Below are positions 9,241 through 16,809 of a stretch of 64,000 bases of DNA, in pieces. The position numbers and the translations under genes are program-made. The stretch covers positions 124,001 through 188,000 of the forward strand of contig NZ_JALJRY010000015.1 in assembly GCF_024519455.1 (NCBI RefSeq), in the 5' to 3' direction. The DNA is from Streptomyces sp. STR69 (GTDB lineage: Bacteria > Actinomycetota > Actinomycetes > Streptomycetales > Streptomycetaceae). Within the stretch, counting starts at the first letter, position 1. Each line of letters begins with the position of its first letter. The notes under the pieces are model-generated. The model searched no databases. It was not told where the DNA came from and saw nothing but the letters and a program-made list of their open reading frames with translations.

Positions 9241-9900
9241 TCAGGTGGTCGGCATCGTCCTGATCGCGGCGATGTCGAACTGGAGCCGTACCTTCTCGCT
9301 CACCATCGCACCGCCCTCGGCCAGCCGGGAGTTGTAGGTCAGGCCCCAGTCGGACCGGTCGATGGTGGTGGTGCCGTCGAAGCCGACCCGTTCGTAGCCG
9401 AACGGGTCGGTGACATGTCCGATGTAGGTGAGTTCCAGCACGACGGGACGGGTGGCGTCCTTGATGGTGAGGTCGCCGAGCATCCGGTAGACATCGTTGC
9501 CGGCCATTTGCACCGCGGTACTGGCGAAACGCATACGCGGGTAGGTCGCGGAGTCCAGGAAGTCGCGCCCCACCAAGTGGGCGTCGCGCTGTTCCACACC
9601 GGTGTCGACACTGCCGGTGGACACCACGATCTCCGCCTGCGAACGGGCCGGGTTGCGGCCGTCGAAGTAGAGCCGGCTTTTGTATTCGGCGAAGGACCCG
9701 CGCACGGTCGTCACCATGGCGTGCCGGACGGAGAAACCGATCCGGCTGTGCGCGGGGTCGATCATCCACTCTCCGGTCAGCGCCGCCAGGGCGGGATCTG
9801 GCAGGCCGGAGGCGGTGAACGCCGGTGGGGCGGCGGGGCGTTGCGGAGCTGTGGGGGGTGCCGGGCGGCGGAGGGGCGCAGCACGGTTGAACAGGTTCAT
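9241..9900 (-). CDS. YceI family protein
   Basis: A 219-residue protein whose C-terminal 175 residues match the YceI domain (EWMIDPAHSRIGFSVRHAMVT at its start, ending in the paired motifs WGLTYNSRL and VSEKVRLQFDIAAIR). YceI proteins are lipocalin-like barrels that bind long hydrophobic molecules such as polyisoprenoids. A Pro/Ala-rich N-terminal tail of about 40 residues without a clear signal peptide precedes the domain, so the protein is probably cytoplasmic. It converges on the amidohydrolase with only a few nucleotides between the stops. Confidence 0.92.
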   Translation of the reverse strand: MNLFNRAAPLRRPAPPTAPQRPAAPPAFTASGLPDPALAALTGEWMIDPAHSRIGFSVRHAMVTTVRGSFAEYKSRLYFDGRNPARSQAEIVVSTGSVDTGVEQRDAHLVGRDFLDSATYPRMRFASTAVQMAGNDVYRMLGDLTIKDATRPVVLELTYIGHVTDPFGYERVGFDGTTTIDRSDWGLTYNSRLAEGGAMVSEKVRLQFDIAAIRTMPTT

Positions 9901-10093
9901 GCTTCACGTAGTTACTGCACGAGTGAAATCGCCGCAAGACTTGATGGCGAATCGACAGCTGCGCGAACCGGCACCGACACGCTTAAATACCGCCACCTCG
10001 TCGGCCGTTCCACATTTCCCACACATATTCGCCACCCGAAAAACGGCGACCGTCAATTCGGCGCATCGTTCCACACCATGCTCAACGCACTGT

Positions 10094-10876
10094 TCAGCGC
10101 ATCGGGAACCCGAACGAATAGCCCTGCTGCTTCAGCCACGGCAGAATCTCGCGGAGCGCGGCCACGGTCTCGGAGCGGTCACCGCCCGCGTCGTGGAACA
10201 GGATGGTCGGCCCGTTGGGCAGTTCGCTCTTGACGGTGGTGACGATGGCGCCGGTGCCGGGGAGTTCGAAGTCCTTGGAGTCGACGTTCCACCCCAGCGG
10301 GCGCATGCCCTGGGCGGCGGCGAGATGGCGGCTGTACGGCGTGAAGGCGCCGCCCGGCGCCCGGTAGTACAGCGGCCGTACGCCGCCGGAGGCCTTGGTG
10401 ATCATGGCGGCGGCGTTCAGGATCTCCTGCGACTGATAGGACTCGGACTTCTTGTCCATGGTGGTGTCGTGCGACACCGAGTGGTCGCACAGCCTGTGCC
10501 CGGCCGCGACGACCGCCTTGACCAGGTCCGGGTGGGCCTCGGCCTGGGGGCCCACCATGCAGAAGGTGGCCTTCACCCCGTACTCCTTGAGCACTTGGAG
10601 CACCTGCGGTGTCCAGGTCGGGTCGGGACCGTCGTCGATGGTGATGTTGACGCCCCGCGCGCCCCGGTCGGAGGCGTGCACGATCTCCGCCGACACGGCC
10701 GCCACCCGGGCCGGAGCCGAACTGGCGGCGCCGGGACGCGCGTTGGCTCCACCCCGCTGCGCGTCGACCACACCGGCCTGCGCGGTCCACACCGAGGTGG
10801 CCGCGGCCACCGCCGTCACACCGACCGCCGCCGCGAGTACCCGGCCGTACCATCCCCGCCCGCCATGCCGTGCCAT
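10094..10876 (-). CDS. Exported polysaccharide deacetylase (NodB homology domain)
   Basis: A 260-residue carbohydrate esterase family 4 protein. An N-terminal membrane/signal segment (VLAAAVGVTAVAAATSVWTA) is followed by the NodB domain. Motif 1 (TIDDGPDP) carries the catalytic base and a metal Asp, motif 2 (DHSVSHDT) the metal histidines, motif 3 YYRAPGGAFTPY and a later motif ILFHDAGGDRSET. The enzyme probably removes acetyl groups from cell-wall or exopolysaccharide sugars outside the membrane. The exact polymer is unknown. The stop codon overlaps no neighbour. Confidence 0.93.
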   Translation of the reverse strand: MARHGGRGWYGRVLAAAVGVTAVAAATSVWTAQAGVVDAQRGGANARPGAASSAPARVAAVSAEIVHASDRGARGVNITIDDGPDPTWTPQVLQVLKEYGVKATFCMVGPQAEAHPDLVKAVVAAGHRLCDHSVSHDTTMDKKSESYQSQEILNAAAMITKASGGVRPLYYRAPGGAFTPYSRHLAAAQGMRPLGWNVDSKDFELPGTGAIVTTVKSELPNGPTILFHDAGGDRSETVAALREILPWLKQQGYSFGFPMR

Positions 10877-11196
10877 GTCCGCCCTGTTCCCTGTCCTGTT
10901 GTCCGGTTCCGTGCATTCGTCAGGACGGGATAAACGAGCGGAAGGATCCCGCTGTTACGGACTACGGACAATTTCCCGGGAGTTCGAGGACCGCGGCCGA
11001 CGATCCCGGCCGACGCGGGGCCACCCGCCGGACGGTTCCGACTCCACGGAGCGAAGGCCCGCACGTCCATCGGCCCGGGGTCTGCCCATGTATTCGACGA
11101 GCATCGAACTCCTTGAGGCGGGTGGCCTCCTCGCGAACGATGTCCGGGTGAGCGGGGCGACCTCCCGCCGCAGCACTCAATGGGGGTTATGGCTCT
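10877..11196. other. 320-bp divergent intergenic region
   Basis: This gap separates the leftward deacetylase from the rightward decayed secreted-protein gene and must hold both promoters. A short frame exists on the plus strand but has no recognisable protein features or ribosome site. I see no clear -10/-35 pair or operator. Confidence 0.4.
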
Positions 11197-11536
11197 ATGG
11201 CAAGACGAAACGGGGCGAGACGCGGTCTGATCACCGTCCTCGCGGCGGGTGCCTTCGTGTTCGCGTCGGCGACCGGAGCGGCGGCCGGCGCGAGCGGGCC
11301 CGTCCGGACCGACTTCGCCGAACAGGCGCAGGAGTTGGGACTGACCGGCGCGCAGGCGCAGGGACAACTTCCGCATCCCATGGCTGCAGAACGGATCGTG
11401 GATCAACAACCAGTCCAAGGGAACGGTCGCGAACTTCCTGGATGACGACGGCGTCTCGAAGTGGCACGACGCGGGTGCCTTCTCGCAGGACCCGGACGCT
11501 CCCTGGTACCGGGTTCACTGGATCAAGAACTGCTGA
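11197..11536 (+). pseudogene. Decayed small secreted protein gene, resembling peptidase-inhibitor I36-like proteins
   Basis: The 5' part reads as a typical signal peptide (RRGLITVLAAGAFVFASATGAAAG) plus the segment AEQAQELGLTGAQAQ. Around 11340-11360 the plausible sequence moves to another frame. There it continues as DNFRIPWLQNGSW, then INNQSKGTVANFLDDDG, and ends WYRVHWIKNC with a TGA at 11534-11536. In the original frame the reading ends at 11445 in a low-complexity-looking tail. From memory of Streptomyces small secreted proteins with this C-terminus, a Cys-rich middle section of roughly 60-90 residues normally sits between these parts. An internal deletion with loss of frame therefore fits best. 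The repeat GCGCAG-GCGCAG marks the junction. Confidence 0.6.
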
Positions 11537-11584
11537 CGGATCCCCGCTGACGGAAAGTCACCTCTCGCGAAAGGCAGTACCAAC

Positions 11585-11890
11585 ATGATGACTCGGACAC
11601 GTCTCGCGGCGACCCTGTGCGCCGCCGCTTCCGTGGTCGCGATCGGTCTGGCGACTCCGGCGGCGGCTCAGTCGGACCAGGCCGCCGCCAGGTGCACCAC
11701 GTCCCGCTCCTCCGACGGAAAGTACGTGGGAGTCAGTTGCACCACCGGTCGCTACTACGTCGTCGGTACGGCGTGCAGCGCGGGCGGCTGCACCACGATC
11801 GGGGGAAACATCGTCAACGCCCCCAACACCTCGGTGGCCTGGGCGGGCAGCGGCTACTTCGGCGGTGACATCATGGCCGTCTTCGTCTGA
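11585..11890 (+). CDS. Small secreted protein with four cysteines, unknown function
   Basis: A 101-residue protein (98 or so if the third codon region start is used; two ATGs are adjacent at 11585 and 11588). A signal peptide (LAATLCAAASVVAIGLATPAAAQ) ends near residue 29. The mature part of about 70 residues contains four cysteines (ARCTTS, GVSCTTG, GTACSAGGCTT) likely to form two disulfides, and is rich in Gly, Ser and Thr. I do not recognise the family. It lies 48 bp after the decayed secreted gene and may be co-transcribed with it. Confidence 0.7.
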   Translation: MMTRTRLAATLCAAASVVAIGLATPAAAQSDQAAARCTTSRSSDGKYVGVSCTTGRYYVVGTACSAGGCTTIGGNIVNAPNTSVAWAGSGYFGGDIMAVFV

Positions 11891-11899
11891 GTGCCGGGA

Positions 11900-11932
11900 C
11901 GTGCCGGGGCCGCGGGATGCGGTCCCGGCACG
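11900..11932. terminator. Convergent hairpin terminator
   Basis: A 14-bp stem (11900-11913 with 11919-11932, one G-T wobble) and 5-nt loop lie between the small secreted protein gene and the convergent PASTA protein gene. It has no U-run. The position suggests termination from both sides. Confidence 0.75.
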
Positions 11933-11960
11933 AGGGCGAGGAGGCTGTCGATCGGACGGT

Positions 11961-12653
11961 TCATTCACATTGGGCGGGCGGGGTGGGCTTCTTGCCCATC
12001 TTGATCGAGACCGAGGACCCGGTGGGCAGTACGGTGCCCGCGGTCGGAGACTGCGAACTCACCGTCTTGACGTGGTCGCAGTCGACGACGCTGCCGACGG
12101 TGCCGAGGACGTATCCGGCAGCCGCGAGGTCCTGGCCGGCCTGCGTCTGTGAGTCACCCACCACGTTGGGCACGGTCGTCACACCGACCACCGAGGCCGA
12201 CACGGACGCCAGGCCCCGGCTGTATCCGGTGTCCGACGACAGGTCGAGGACCGTCACACTCCAGCCCACGGTCCCGGTCTGGTTGATGAACACCGACTGC
12301 GATCCGCCACCGACCGGGAAGATGGTGGTCGTCGGGTCGAAGCCCGGCCCGACGATCTGCAGCGCGTCCTCGGCGGTATTGGACACGCAGTCCGCGCTCC
12401 ACTGCACCAGGGCGGTGTGTCCGTAGACCACGGGGGAGGGCGTCACCGTGATGTTGGCGGTCGCGGTGACCGCGCAGTTCAGCCCGGGATCGTCCGCGTA
12501 GGCGGGTGTCACGGCGAACACGGTGGCCACCAGCGCCGTCACGACGAGCACCACCGCCTTCGGCGAGCGCGCCACCCGGGCCGCCCACCTCCGCAACCCC
12601 GCCCCTGCCCCGGCGAGCACGTGACGACGCGCCGGATTCGATGCCTCTCTCAT
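11961..12653 (-). CDS. Secreted protein with a single C-terminal PASTA domain
   Basis: A 230-residue exported protein. A long basic N-terminus precedes a hydrophobic signal segment (VVLVVTALVATVFAVTPAYA, ending near residue 53). A middle all-beta region of about 100 residues follows, then one PASTA domain (from VPNVVGDSQTQAGQDLAAAG to GSSVSIKMG, about residues 160-222). PASTA modules bind uncrosslinked peptidoglycan or lipid II in PknB kinases and PBPs, but here there is no kinase or transpeptidase domain. Cysteines C60, C90-like, C192-like and the penultimate Cys may form disulfides. It could be an extracellular cell-wall-binding protein; the function is unproven. Confidence 0.8.
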   Translation of the reverse strand: MREASNPARRHVLAGAGAGLRRWAARVARSPKAVVLVVTALVATVFAVTPAYADDPGLNCAVTATANITVTPSPVVYGHTALVQWSADCVSNTAEDALQIVGPGFDPTTTIFPVGGGSQSVFINQTGTVGWSVTVLDLSSDTGYSRGLASVSASVVGVTTVPNVVGDSQTQAGQDLAAAGYVLGTVGSVVDCDHVKTVSSQSPTAGTVLPTGSSVSIKMGKKPTPPAQCE

Positions 12654-12791
12654 AACTCCCCCTAGGTGGTTGCACTCCGCACACCGAGCGGCCCGGGGCC
12701 GTCGGCGACCGATGGCCAGCGTGCTGCACCGGCACGCGGAAGTCGCCCATGGATCCGCTCAGCGGAACGGCCGTGGACCCACCCTTTCCTC

Positions 12792-12820
12792 TTGACGCCC
12801 GTCACCACCGCACCTAGCCT
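12792..12820 (+). promoter_or_regulatory. Promoter of the permease-hydrolase-GntR-ARH-PfkB operon
   Basis: TTGACG (12792-12797) and TAGCCT (12815-12820) are separated by 17 bp, a good match to the housekeeping sigma consensus of streptomycetes. The predicted start of transcription near 12827 is about 26 nt before the first ATG. Confidence 0.75.
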
Positions 12821-12827
12821 CGAATGA

Positions 12828-12843
12828 ACACGTCTAGACAGGT
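12828..12843. promoter_or_regulatory. Probable GntR/UTRA operator over the transcription start
   Basis: An imperfect 16-bp palindrome centred on GTCTAGAC (12832-12839) with outer matching AC/GT pairs sits immediately downstream of the -10 box. GTCTAGAC-centred dyads are typical of HutC/UTRA GntR operators. The regulator at 14882, third gene of the same operon, is the obvious candidate, giving autoregulated repression. Confidence 0.7.
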
Positions 12844-12852
12844 AGGTCGACG

Positions 12853-14334
12853 ATGGCGGACTCCCAGACTTCCCAGTCCCGGCAACTTCAGGTCGAGACC
12901 CACGGCCTCGATGTGATCGGCGACGACGAACGCAAAGGCACCCCTCGCACGCTGTTCTGGCCCTGGTTCGGGGCCAACGTCTCGATCCTGGGCCTGAGTT
13001 ACGGCGCGTTCGCGCTCGGCTTCGGGATCTCCTTCTGGCAGGCGCTCGTCGCCGGTGTCATCGGGATCGTCTTCTCCTTCCTGCTCTGCGGCTTCATCGC
13101 GGTCGCGGGCAAGCGAGGCTCCGCGCCCACGATGGTGCTCAGCCGCGCCGCCTACGGCGTGCGCGGCAACCGGCTGCCGTCGGCTATCTCCTGGATCCTC
13201 ACCGTCGGCTGGGAGACCGTCCTCACCGCCCTCGCGACCATGGCCACCGCGACCGTCTTCAGCAGACTCAGCTGGGGTGGCGGCACCGAGACCAAGGTGG
13301 TCGCGCTGATCATCGTCGGCGCGCTCATCGTCGTCGGCGGAGTCATGGGCTTCGACCTGATCATGCGGCTCCAGACGGTCATCACCGTCGTCACCGCGGT
13401 GCTCACCGTCGTCTACATCGCCCTCGTCGCCGACCACATCCACTGGAGCACGGTCAGTGCCGTACCGGCGGGCTCCGCCCAGGAGTTCATCGGCGCGCTG
13501 GTGTTCATGATGACCGGCTTCGGCCTCGGCTGGGTCAACGCCGCCGCCGACTACTCCCGCTATCTGCCCCGGAGTTCCTCCAGCAGAGGCGTGATCGGCT
13601 GGACCACGTTCGGCGCCTCCGTGGCCCCGTTGCTCCTGCTGGTCTTCGGCCTGCTGCTCGCCGATTCCTCCAGCACGCTCAACAAGGCGGTCGCCGCCGA
13701 CCCGATCGGCGCGCTGACGACGATCCTGCCCACCTGGTTCCTGGTCCCGTTCGTCGTGGTCGCGGTCCTCGGCCTGGTCGGTGGCGCGGTCCTCGACATC
13801 TACTCCTCCGGCCTGGCCCTCCTCTCCGCGGGCCTGCGGGTGCCGCGCTACCTCGCCGCGCTCGTCGACGGCGTCCTGATGATCGCGGGCTCCATCTACA
13901 TCGTGTTCTTCGCCGACAACTTCCTCGGCCAGTTCATGGGCTTCCTCACCACCCTCGGCGTCCCCATCGCCGCCTGGTGCGGCATCATGCTCGCCGACCT
14001 CGCCCTGCGCCGCCGCGACTACGACGAGGGCGACCTCTTCCGCCGGACCGGCCGCTACGGCGACGTCCAGCTCACACCTCTCCTCCTCACCCTCGGCGCG
14101 ACCGCGATCGGCTGGGGCCTGGTCACCAACACGGCCGCCAGCTGGCTGACTTGGCAGGGCTACCTCCTCGACCCGCTCGGCCTCGGCGGCAAGTCGGGCG
14201 CCTGGGCCTACGCCAACCTCGGCGTCCTGGCCGCCCTCGCCCTCGGCTTCCTCGGCACCCTCGCCCTGGGCCGCGCCCGCATCCAGCGGCAGGAGCAGCA
14301 GGCCGCCAGCCCCGAGGCGGTGCCCGCCGTATGA
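12853..14334 (+). CDS. NCS1 family purine/pyrimidine-type permease (CodB-like)
   Basis: A 493-residue membrane protein with about twelve hydrophobic segments and the NCS1 layout: a short hydrophilic N-terminus, a first helix region with GANVSILGLSYGAFALGFGIS and the conserved GKRGSAPTMVLSRAAYG loop. NCS1 carriers import nucleobases, allantoin, hydantoins or related heterocycles by cation symport. ATG 12853 is preceded by a GGTAGG site. It is the first gene of a five-gene operon and its stop overlaps the next start (ATGA), so its substrate is presumably processed by the downstream hydrolase, glycohydrolase and kinase. Confidence 0.92.
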   Translation: MADSQTSQSRQLQVETHGLDVIGDDERKGTPRTLFWPWFGANVSILGLSYGAFALGFGISFWQALVAGVIGIVFSFLLCGFIAVAGKRGSAPTMVLSRAAYGVRGNRLPSAISWILTVGWETVLTALATMATATVFSRLSWGGGTETKVVALIIVGALIVVGGVMGFDLIMRLQTVITVVTAVLTVVYIALVADHIHWSTVSAVPAGSAQEFIGALVFMMTGFGLGWVNAAADYSRYLPRSSSSRGVIGWTTFGASVAPLLLLVFGLLLADSSSTLNKAVAADPIGALTTILPTWFLVPFVVVAVLGLVGGAVLDIYSSGLALLSAGLRVPRYLAALVDGVLMIAGSIYIVFFADNFLGQFMGFLTTLGVPIAAWCGIMLADLALRRRDYDEGDLFRRTGRYGDVQLTPLLLTLGATAIGWGLVTNTAASWLTWQGYLLDPLGLGGKSGAWAYANLGVLAALALGFLGTLALGRARIQRQEQQAASPEAVPAV

Positions 14335-14885
14335 CCACCGCACCGGGCCACCTCGCCGTCATCGACATGCAGCGCGTCTTCGCCGAACCCGACAGCCCCT
14401 GGGCCACCCCCCGCTTCGAGGAGGCGGCGGCAGGCGTACGACGACTGCTGCCGGCCTTCGCGGAAGACGTCACCTTCACCCGCTTCATCGCCCCTGACAA
14501 ACCCGCGGGCAGCTGGCGCGCCTACTACGACCAGTGGCCCTTCGCCCTCCAGCCTTCGGACGCCCCGCTCTGGCGGCTGACCGACGAATTCGCCGCCGAG
14601 GCACGGCACTTGGTGGACGCGCCCACCTTCGGCAAGTGGACCCCCGCACTCGCCGAACGCGTCGCCCCCACCGGCCGCCTCTTCCTCGCGGGCGTCAGCA
14701 CCGACTGCTGCGTCCTGTCCACGGCACTCGCCGCCGCCGACGCCGGAGCAGAGGTACTGGTCGTCGCCGACGCCTGCGCCGGTGTGGACGACGACTCCCA
14801 CGCCAAGGCACTGCACGTCATGGACCTCTACCGGCCCCTGATCCGCGTGGTCACCGCCGCCGAGGCGGTCGGGGAGGCCTCATGA
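14331..14885 (+). CDS. Cysteine hydrolase of the isochorismatase family
   Basis: A 184-residue single-domain protein with the Asp-Lys-Cys triad of the isochorismatase/nicotinamidase superfamily: Asp12 (VIDMQ), Lys102 (FGKWTPAL) and Cys127 (STDCCVLST). Members hydrolyse amides or carbamates (nicotinamide, N-carbamoyl compounds, ureido products) or vinyl ethers. The substrate is not evident. ATG 14331 overlaps the permease stop and its own stop overlaps the GntR start, so translation is coupled throughout. In this context it may cleave an amide-bearing aglycone released from an imported compound. Confidence 0.88.
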   Translation: MTTAPGHLAVIDMQRVFAEPDSPWATPRFEEAAAGVRRLLPAFAEDVTFTRFIAPDKPAGSWRAYYDQWPFALQPSDAPLWRLTDEFAAEARHLVDAPTFGKWTPALAERVAPTGRLFLAGVSTDCCVLSTALAAADAGAEVLVVADACAGVDDDSHAKALHVMDLYRPLIRVVTAAEAVGEAS

Positions 14886-15589
14886 CCGGCGTCCGGCTCA
14901 AACACCAGCGCATCACCGAGGTCCTCGCCAAGGAGATCCGCAGCGGCCACCGCCCCGCCGGCGAGCAGTTGCCCGGCGAACACGCCCTGGCCCAGCGCTT
15001 CGGCGTCAGCCGTACGACCGTCCGCGCGGCCCTCGCCGAACTCAGCGAGGCAGGCCTGATCGCCACCCGCACCGGCAAGGGCTCCTACGTCCTCTTCGAC
15101 GGCCGCCCGCTGGACGACAGCCTCGGCTGGGCCCACGCGCTCGCCACCCAGGGCATCGACACCCGGGTCCGGACGCTCGCGGTGGACGCCAGACGGGACG
15201 AGGAGCTGGCCAGTCAACTCACTCTCAACACCGCCGAGTTCGTGTGCGTGGAGCGGATACGGGAGCTGGTCGCGGACGCGGTCGTCGTATCGTACGAACG
15301 CAGCTTCCTGCCGCCCGTGCCCGGAGTGCGGGACCTGCCGTCGCGCGGGCTCGGGCAGGAGTCGCTCACCGATGTGATGCTGCGGGCCGGGCTGCGGCCC
15401 GACCACGGCGAACAGCGGGTCGGCGGACGGCGGATCGACGGCCGGGAGGCGGAGCTGCTGCGCCGCGAAGCGGGTGACTGGTTCCTCGACACGCGCCGCA
15501 CCAGCCGGGCCGCCGACGGCTCCTTCGTCGAACATGTCGTGAGCCTCCTCGACCCCGACCACTTCCAACTCACCCTCGCGTTCGGCTGA
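14882..15589 (+). CDS. GntR family regulator, HutC/UTRA subfamily
   Basis: A 235-residue regulator. The N-terminal winged helix-turn-helix (residues about 8-72) has GEQLPGEHALAQRFGVSRTT and ends TRTGKGSYVLFDG. The C-terminal UTRA-type effector domain (about 90-233) contains the typical VERIRELVADAVVVSYERSF. It likely senses a substrate or intermediate of the operon and represses from the GTCTAGAC site at 12832. ATG 14882 overlaps the stop of the cysteine hydrolase gene. Domain architecture parallels E. coli YegW, the regulator beside yegTUV. Confidence 0.92.
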   Translation: MTGVRLKHQRITEVLAKEIRSGHRPAGEQLPGEHALAQRFGVSRTTVRAALAELSEAGLIATRTGKGSYVLFDGRPLDDSLGWAHALATQGIDTRVRTLAVDARRDEELASQLTLNTAEFVCVERIRELVADAVVVSYERSFLPPVPGVRDLPSRGLGQESLTDVMLRAGLRPDHGEQRVGGRRIDGREAELLRREAGDWFLDTRRTSRAADGSFVEHVVSLLDPDHFQLTLAFG

Positions 15590-15617
15590 ACCGCTGAACC
15601 CGCCCCGGAAAGTACTC

Positions 15618-16622
15618 ATGACCCTCCAGAGCCGCGCCACCGGAGCCCTCCACGGGCTCGCCCTCGGCGACGCCCTCGGCATGCCCACCCAAATGCTGTC
15701 CCGCCCACAGATCACCGCCCGCTACGGCCCCTTCCTCACCGGCTTCCACCCGGCCGACCCCGACCATCCCCTCGCCGCCGGAATGCCGGCCGGAGCCGTC
15801 ACCGACGACACCGAACAGGCTCTGCTGCTGGCTGAGTTGCTGCTCGACGGCAAGGGGCGCGTCGACCCGGCAGAGCTGGCCCGGCGCCTGGTCGCCTGGG
15901 AGGACGACATGCGGGCCCGGGGCTCGCTCGACCTCCTCGGCCCGTCCACCAAGCGTGCCGTGGAGCAGGTCCTCGCGGGCACCCCCGTCGACGAGGTGGG
16001 ACGCTACGGCACCACCAACGGCGCGGCGATGCGCATCGCCCCCGTGGGCATCGCGGTGCCGGTCGCGGACCCGGCCGCTCTGGTGGACCGGGTGGTGGAG
16101 GCGAGCAGCCTCACCCACAACACCGGGGTCGCACTCGCCGGAGCCGCGGCCGTGGCTGCCGCCGTGAGCGCGGGAGTTGACGGGGCGTCGATTCCCGAGG
16201 CGGTCGAAGTGGCCGTGTCGGCGGCCCGGTTGGCGGCGGGGCGGGGGCACTGGGTGGCCGCAGCCGATGTCGCCGAGCGGATCGTGTGGGCGACCGGCCT
16301 CGTGCGGGGCCTCGGTCGGGCCCAAGTCTGCGAGCGGGTCTACGCGTTGGTCGGGACAAGCCTCGCCACCCAGGAGTCCGTACCGGCCGCCTTCGCCGTC
16401 CTGGCCGCCTGCCCCGACGACCCCTGGCAGGCCGCGCTGCTCGCGGCGTCCGTCGGCGGCGACTGCGACACGATCGCCGCGATCACCGGCGCCGTCGGCG
16501 GCGCCTGCCACGGAGTGGACGCCTTCCCGGCCGACGCGCGGGAGACGCTCGTCCGCGTCAACCCGGCGCTCGACCTGGACGCCACGGCGGCAGCCCTGCT
16601 CGGCCTGCGGGAGCGGCCGTGA
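15618..16622 (+). CDS. ADP-ribosylglycohydrolase (ARH/DraG) family protein
   Basis: A 334-residue all-alpha protein with the dinuclear-metal motifs of the family: GLALGDALGMP at the N-terminus, TDDTEQALLLAEL near residue 57, a Thr/Asn segment (GTTNGAAMRIAP) and GGDCDTIAAITGAVGGACHG near residue 285. Family enzymes cleave N- or O-glycosidic bonds to ribose, usually in ADP-ribose adducts; operon-borne relatives such as YegU may act on free ribosides. ATG 15618 follows GGAAAG. The 28-bp gap from gntR keeps it in the operon. The last 15 codons are copied twice downstream (see repeat at 16572). Confidence 0.9.
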   Translation: MTLQSRATGALHGLALGDALGMPTQMLSRPQITARYGPFLTGFHPADPDHPLAAGMPAGAVTDDTEQALLLAELLLDGKGRVDPAELARRLVAWEDDMRARGSLDLLGPSTKRAVEQVLAGTPVDEVGRYGTTNGAAMRIAPVGIAVPVADPAALVDRVVEASSLTHNTGVALAGAAAVAAAVSAGVDGASIPEAVEVAVSAARLAAGRGHWVAAADVAERIVWATGLVRGLGRAQVCERVYALVGTSLATQESVPAAFAVLAACPDDPWQAALLAASVGGDCDTIAAITGAVGGACHGVDAFPADARETLVRVNPALDLDATAAALLGLRERP

Positions 16623-16708
16623 ACGGGCGGCTCTGGTACCCCGGCAATCTCGTCGTCCGCCTGGATGCCACGGCCGCCGCCCTGCTCGGCCTTCGGGTCG
16701 GGTCATGA
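16619..16708 (+). CDS. Chimeric 29-codon mini-ORF 1 produced by junction duplication
   Basis: GTG 16619 overlaps the ARH stop and encodes a start-of-PfkB-like segment (NGRLWYPGNLVVR) fused to an end-of-ARH-like segment (LDATAAALLGLR). It ends in TGA overlapping the next ATG. It keeps an open frame and coupling signals at both ends, but has no independent domain. It is probably a duplication remnant that may still pass ribosomes along to pfkB. Confidence 0.45.
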   Translation: MNGRLWYPGNLVVRLDATAAALLGLRVGS

Positions 16709-16809
16709 GCGGGCGGCCCGTGAGCGGGCGGTTCCGGCACCTCGGCACTCTCGTGGTCGACCGGGATGCCACGTCCATGGCCCCGCTCGGCCTGCGGGAG
16801 CGGACATGA
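16705..16809 (+). CDS. Chimeric 34-codon mini-ORF 2 produced by junction duplication
   Basis: ATG 16705 overlaps the stop of mini-ORF 1 and its TGA (16807-16809) overlaps the pfkB ATG. The peptide combines SGRFRHLGTLVVD (PfkB start-like) with RDATSMAPLGLR (ARH end-like). As with mini-ORF 1 there is no sign of an independent protein function; retention of frame and of both ATGA overlaps is the noteworthy point. Confidence 0.45.
   Translation: MSGRPVSGRFRHLGTLVVDRDATSMAPLGLRERT

Noticed and set aside
10870..11151. 93-codon frame on the plus strand between the deacetylase and the decayed secreted gene
   Set aside because: It starts inside the deacetylase 5' end, has no ribosome site and a composition unlike a folded protein.
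12814..14343. 509-codon Asp/Glu/Gly-rich frame antisense to the NCS1 permease
   Set aside because: Acidic low-complexity text is the usual antisense image of a membrane protein gene in GC-rich DNA.
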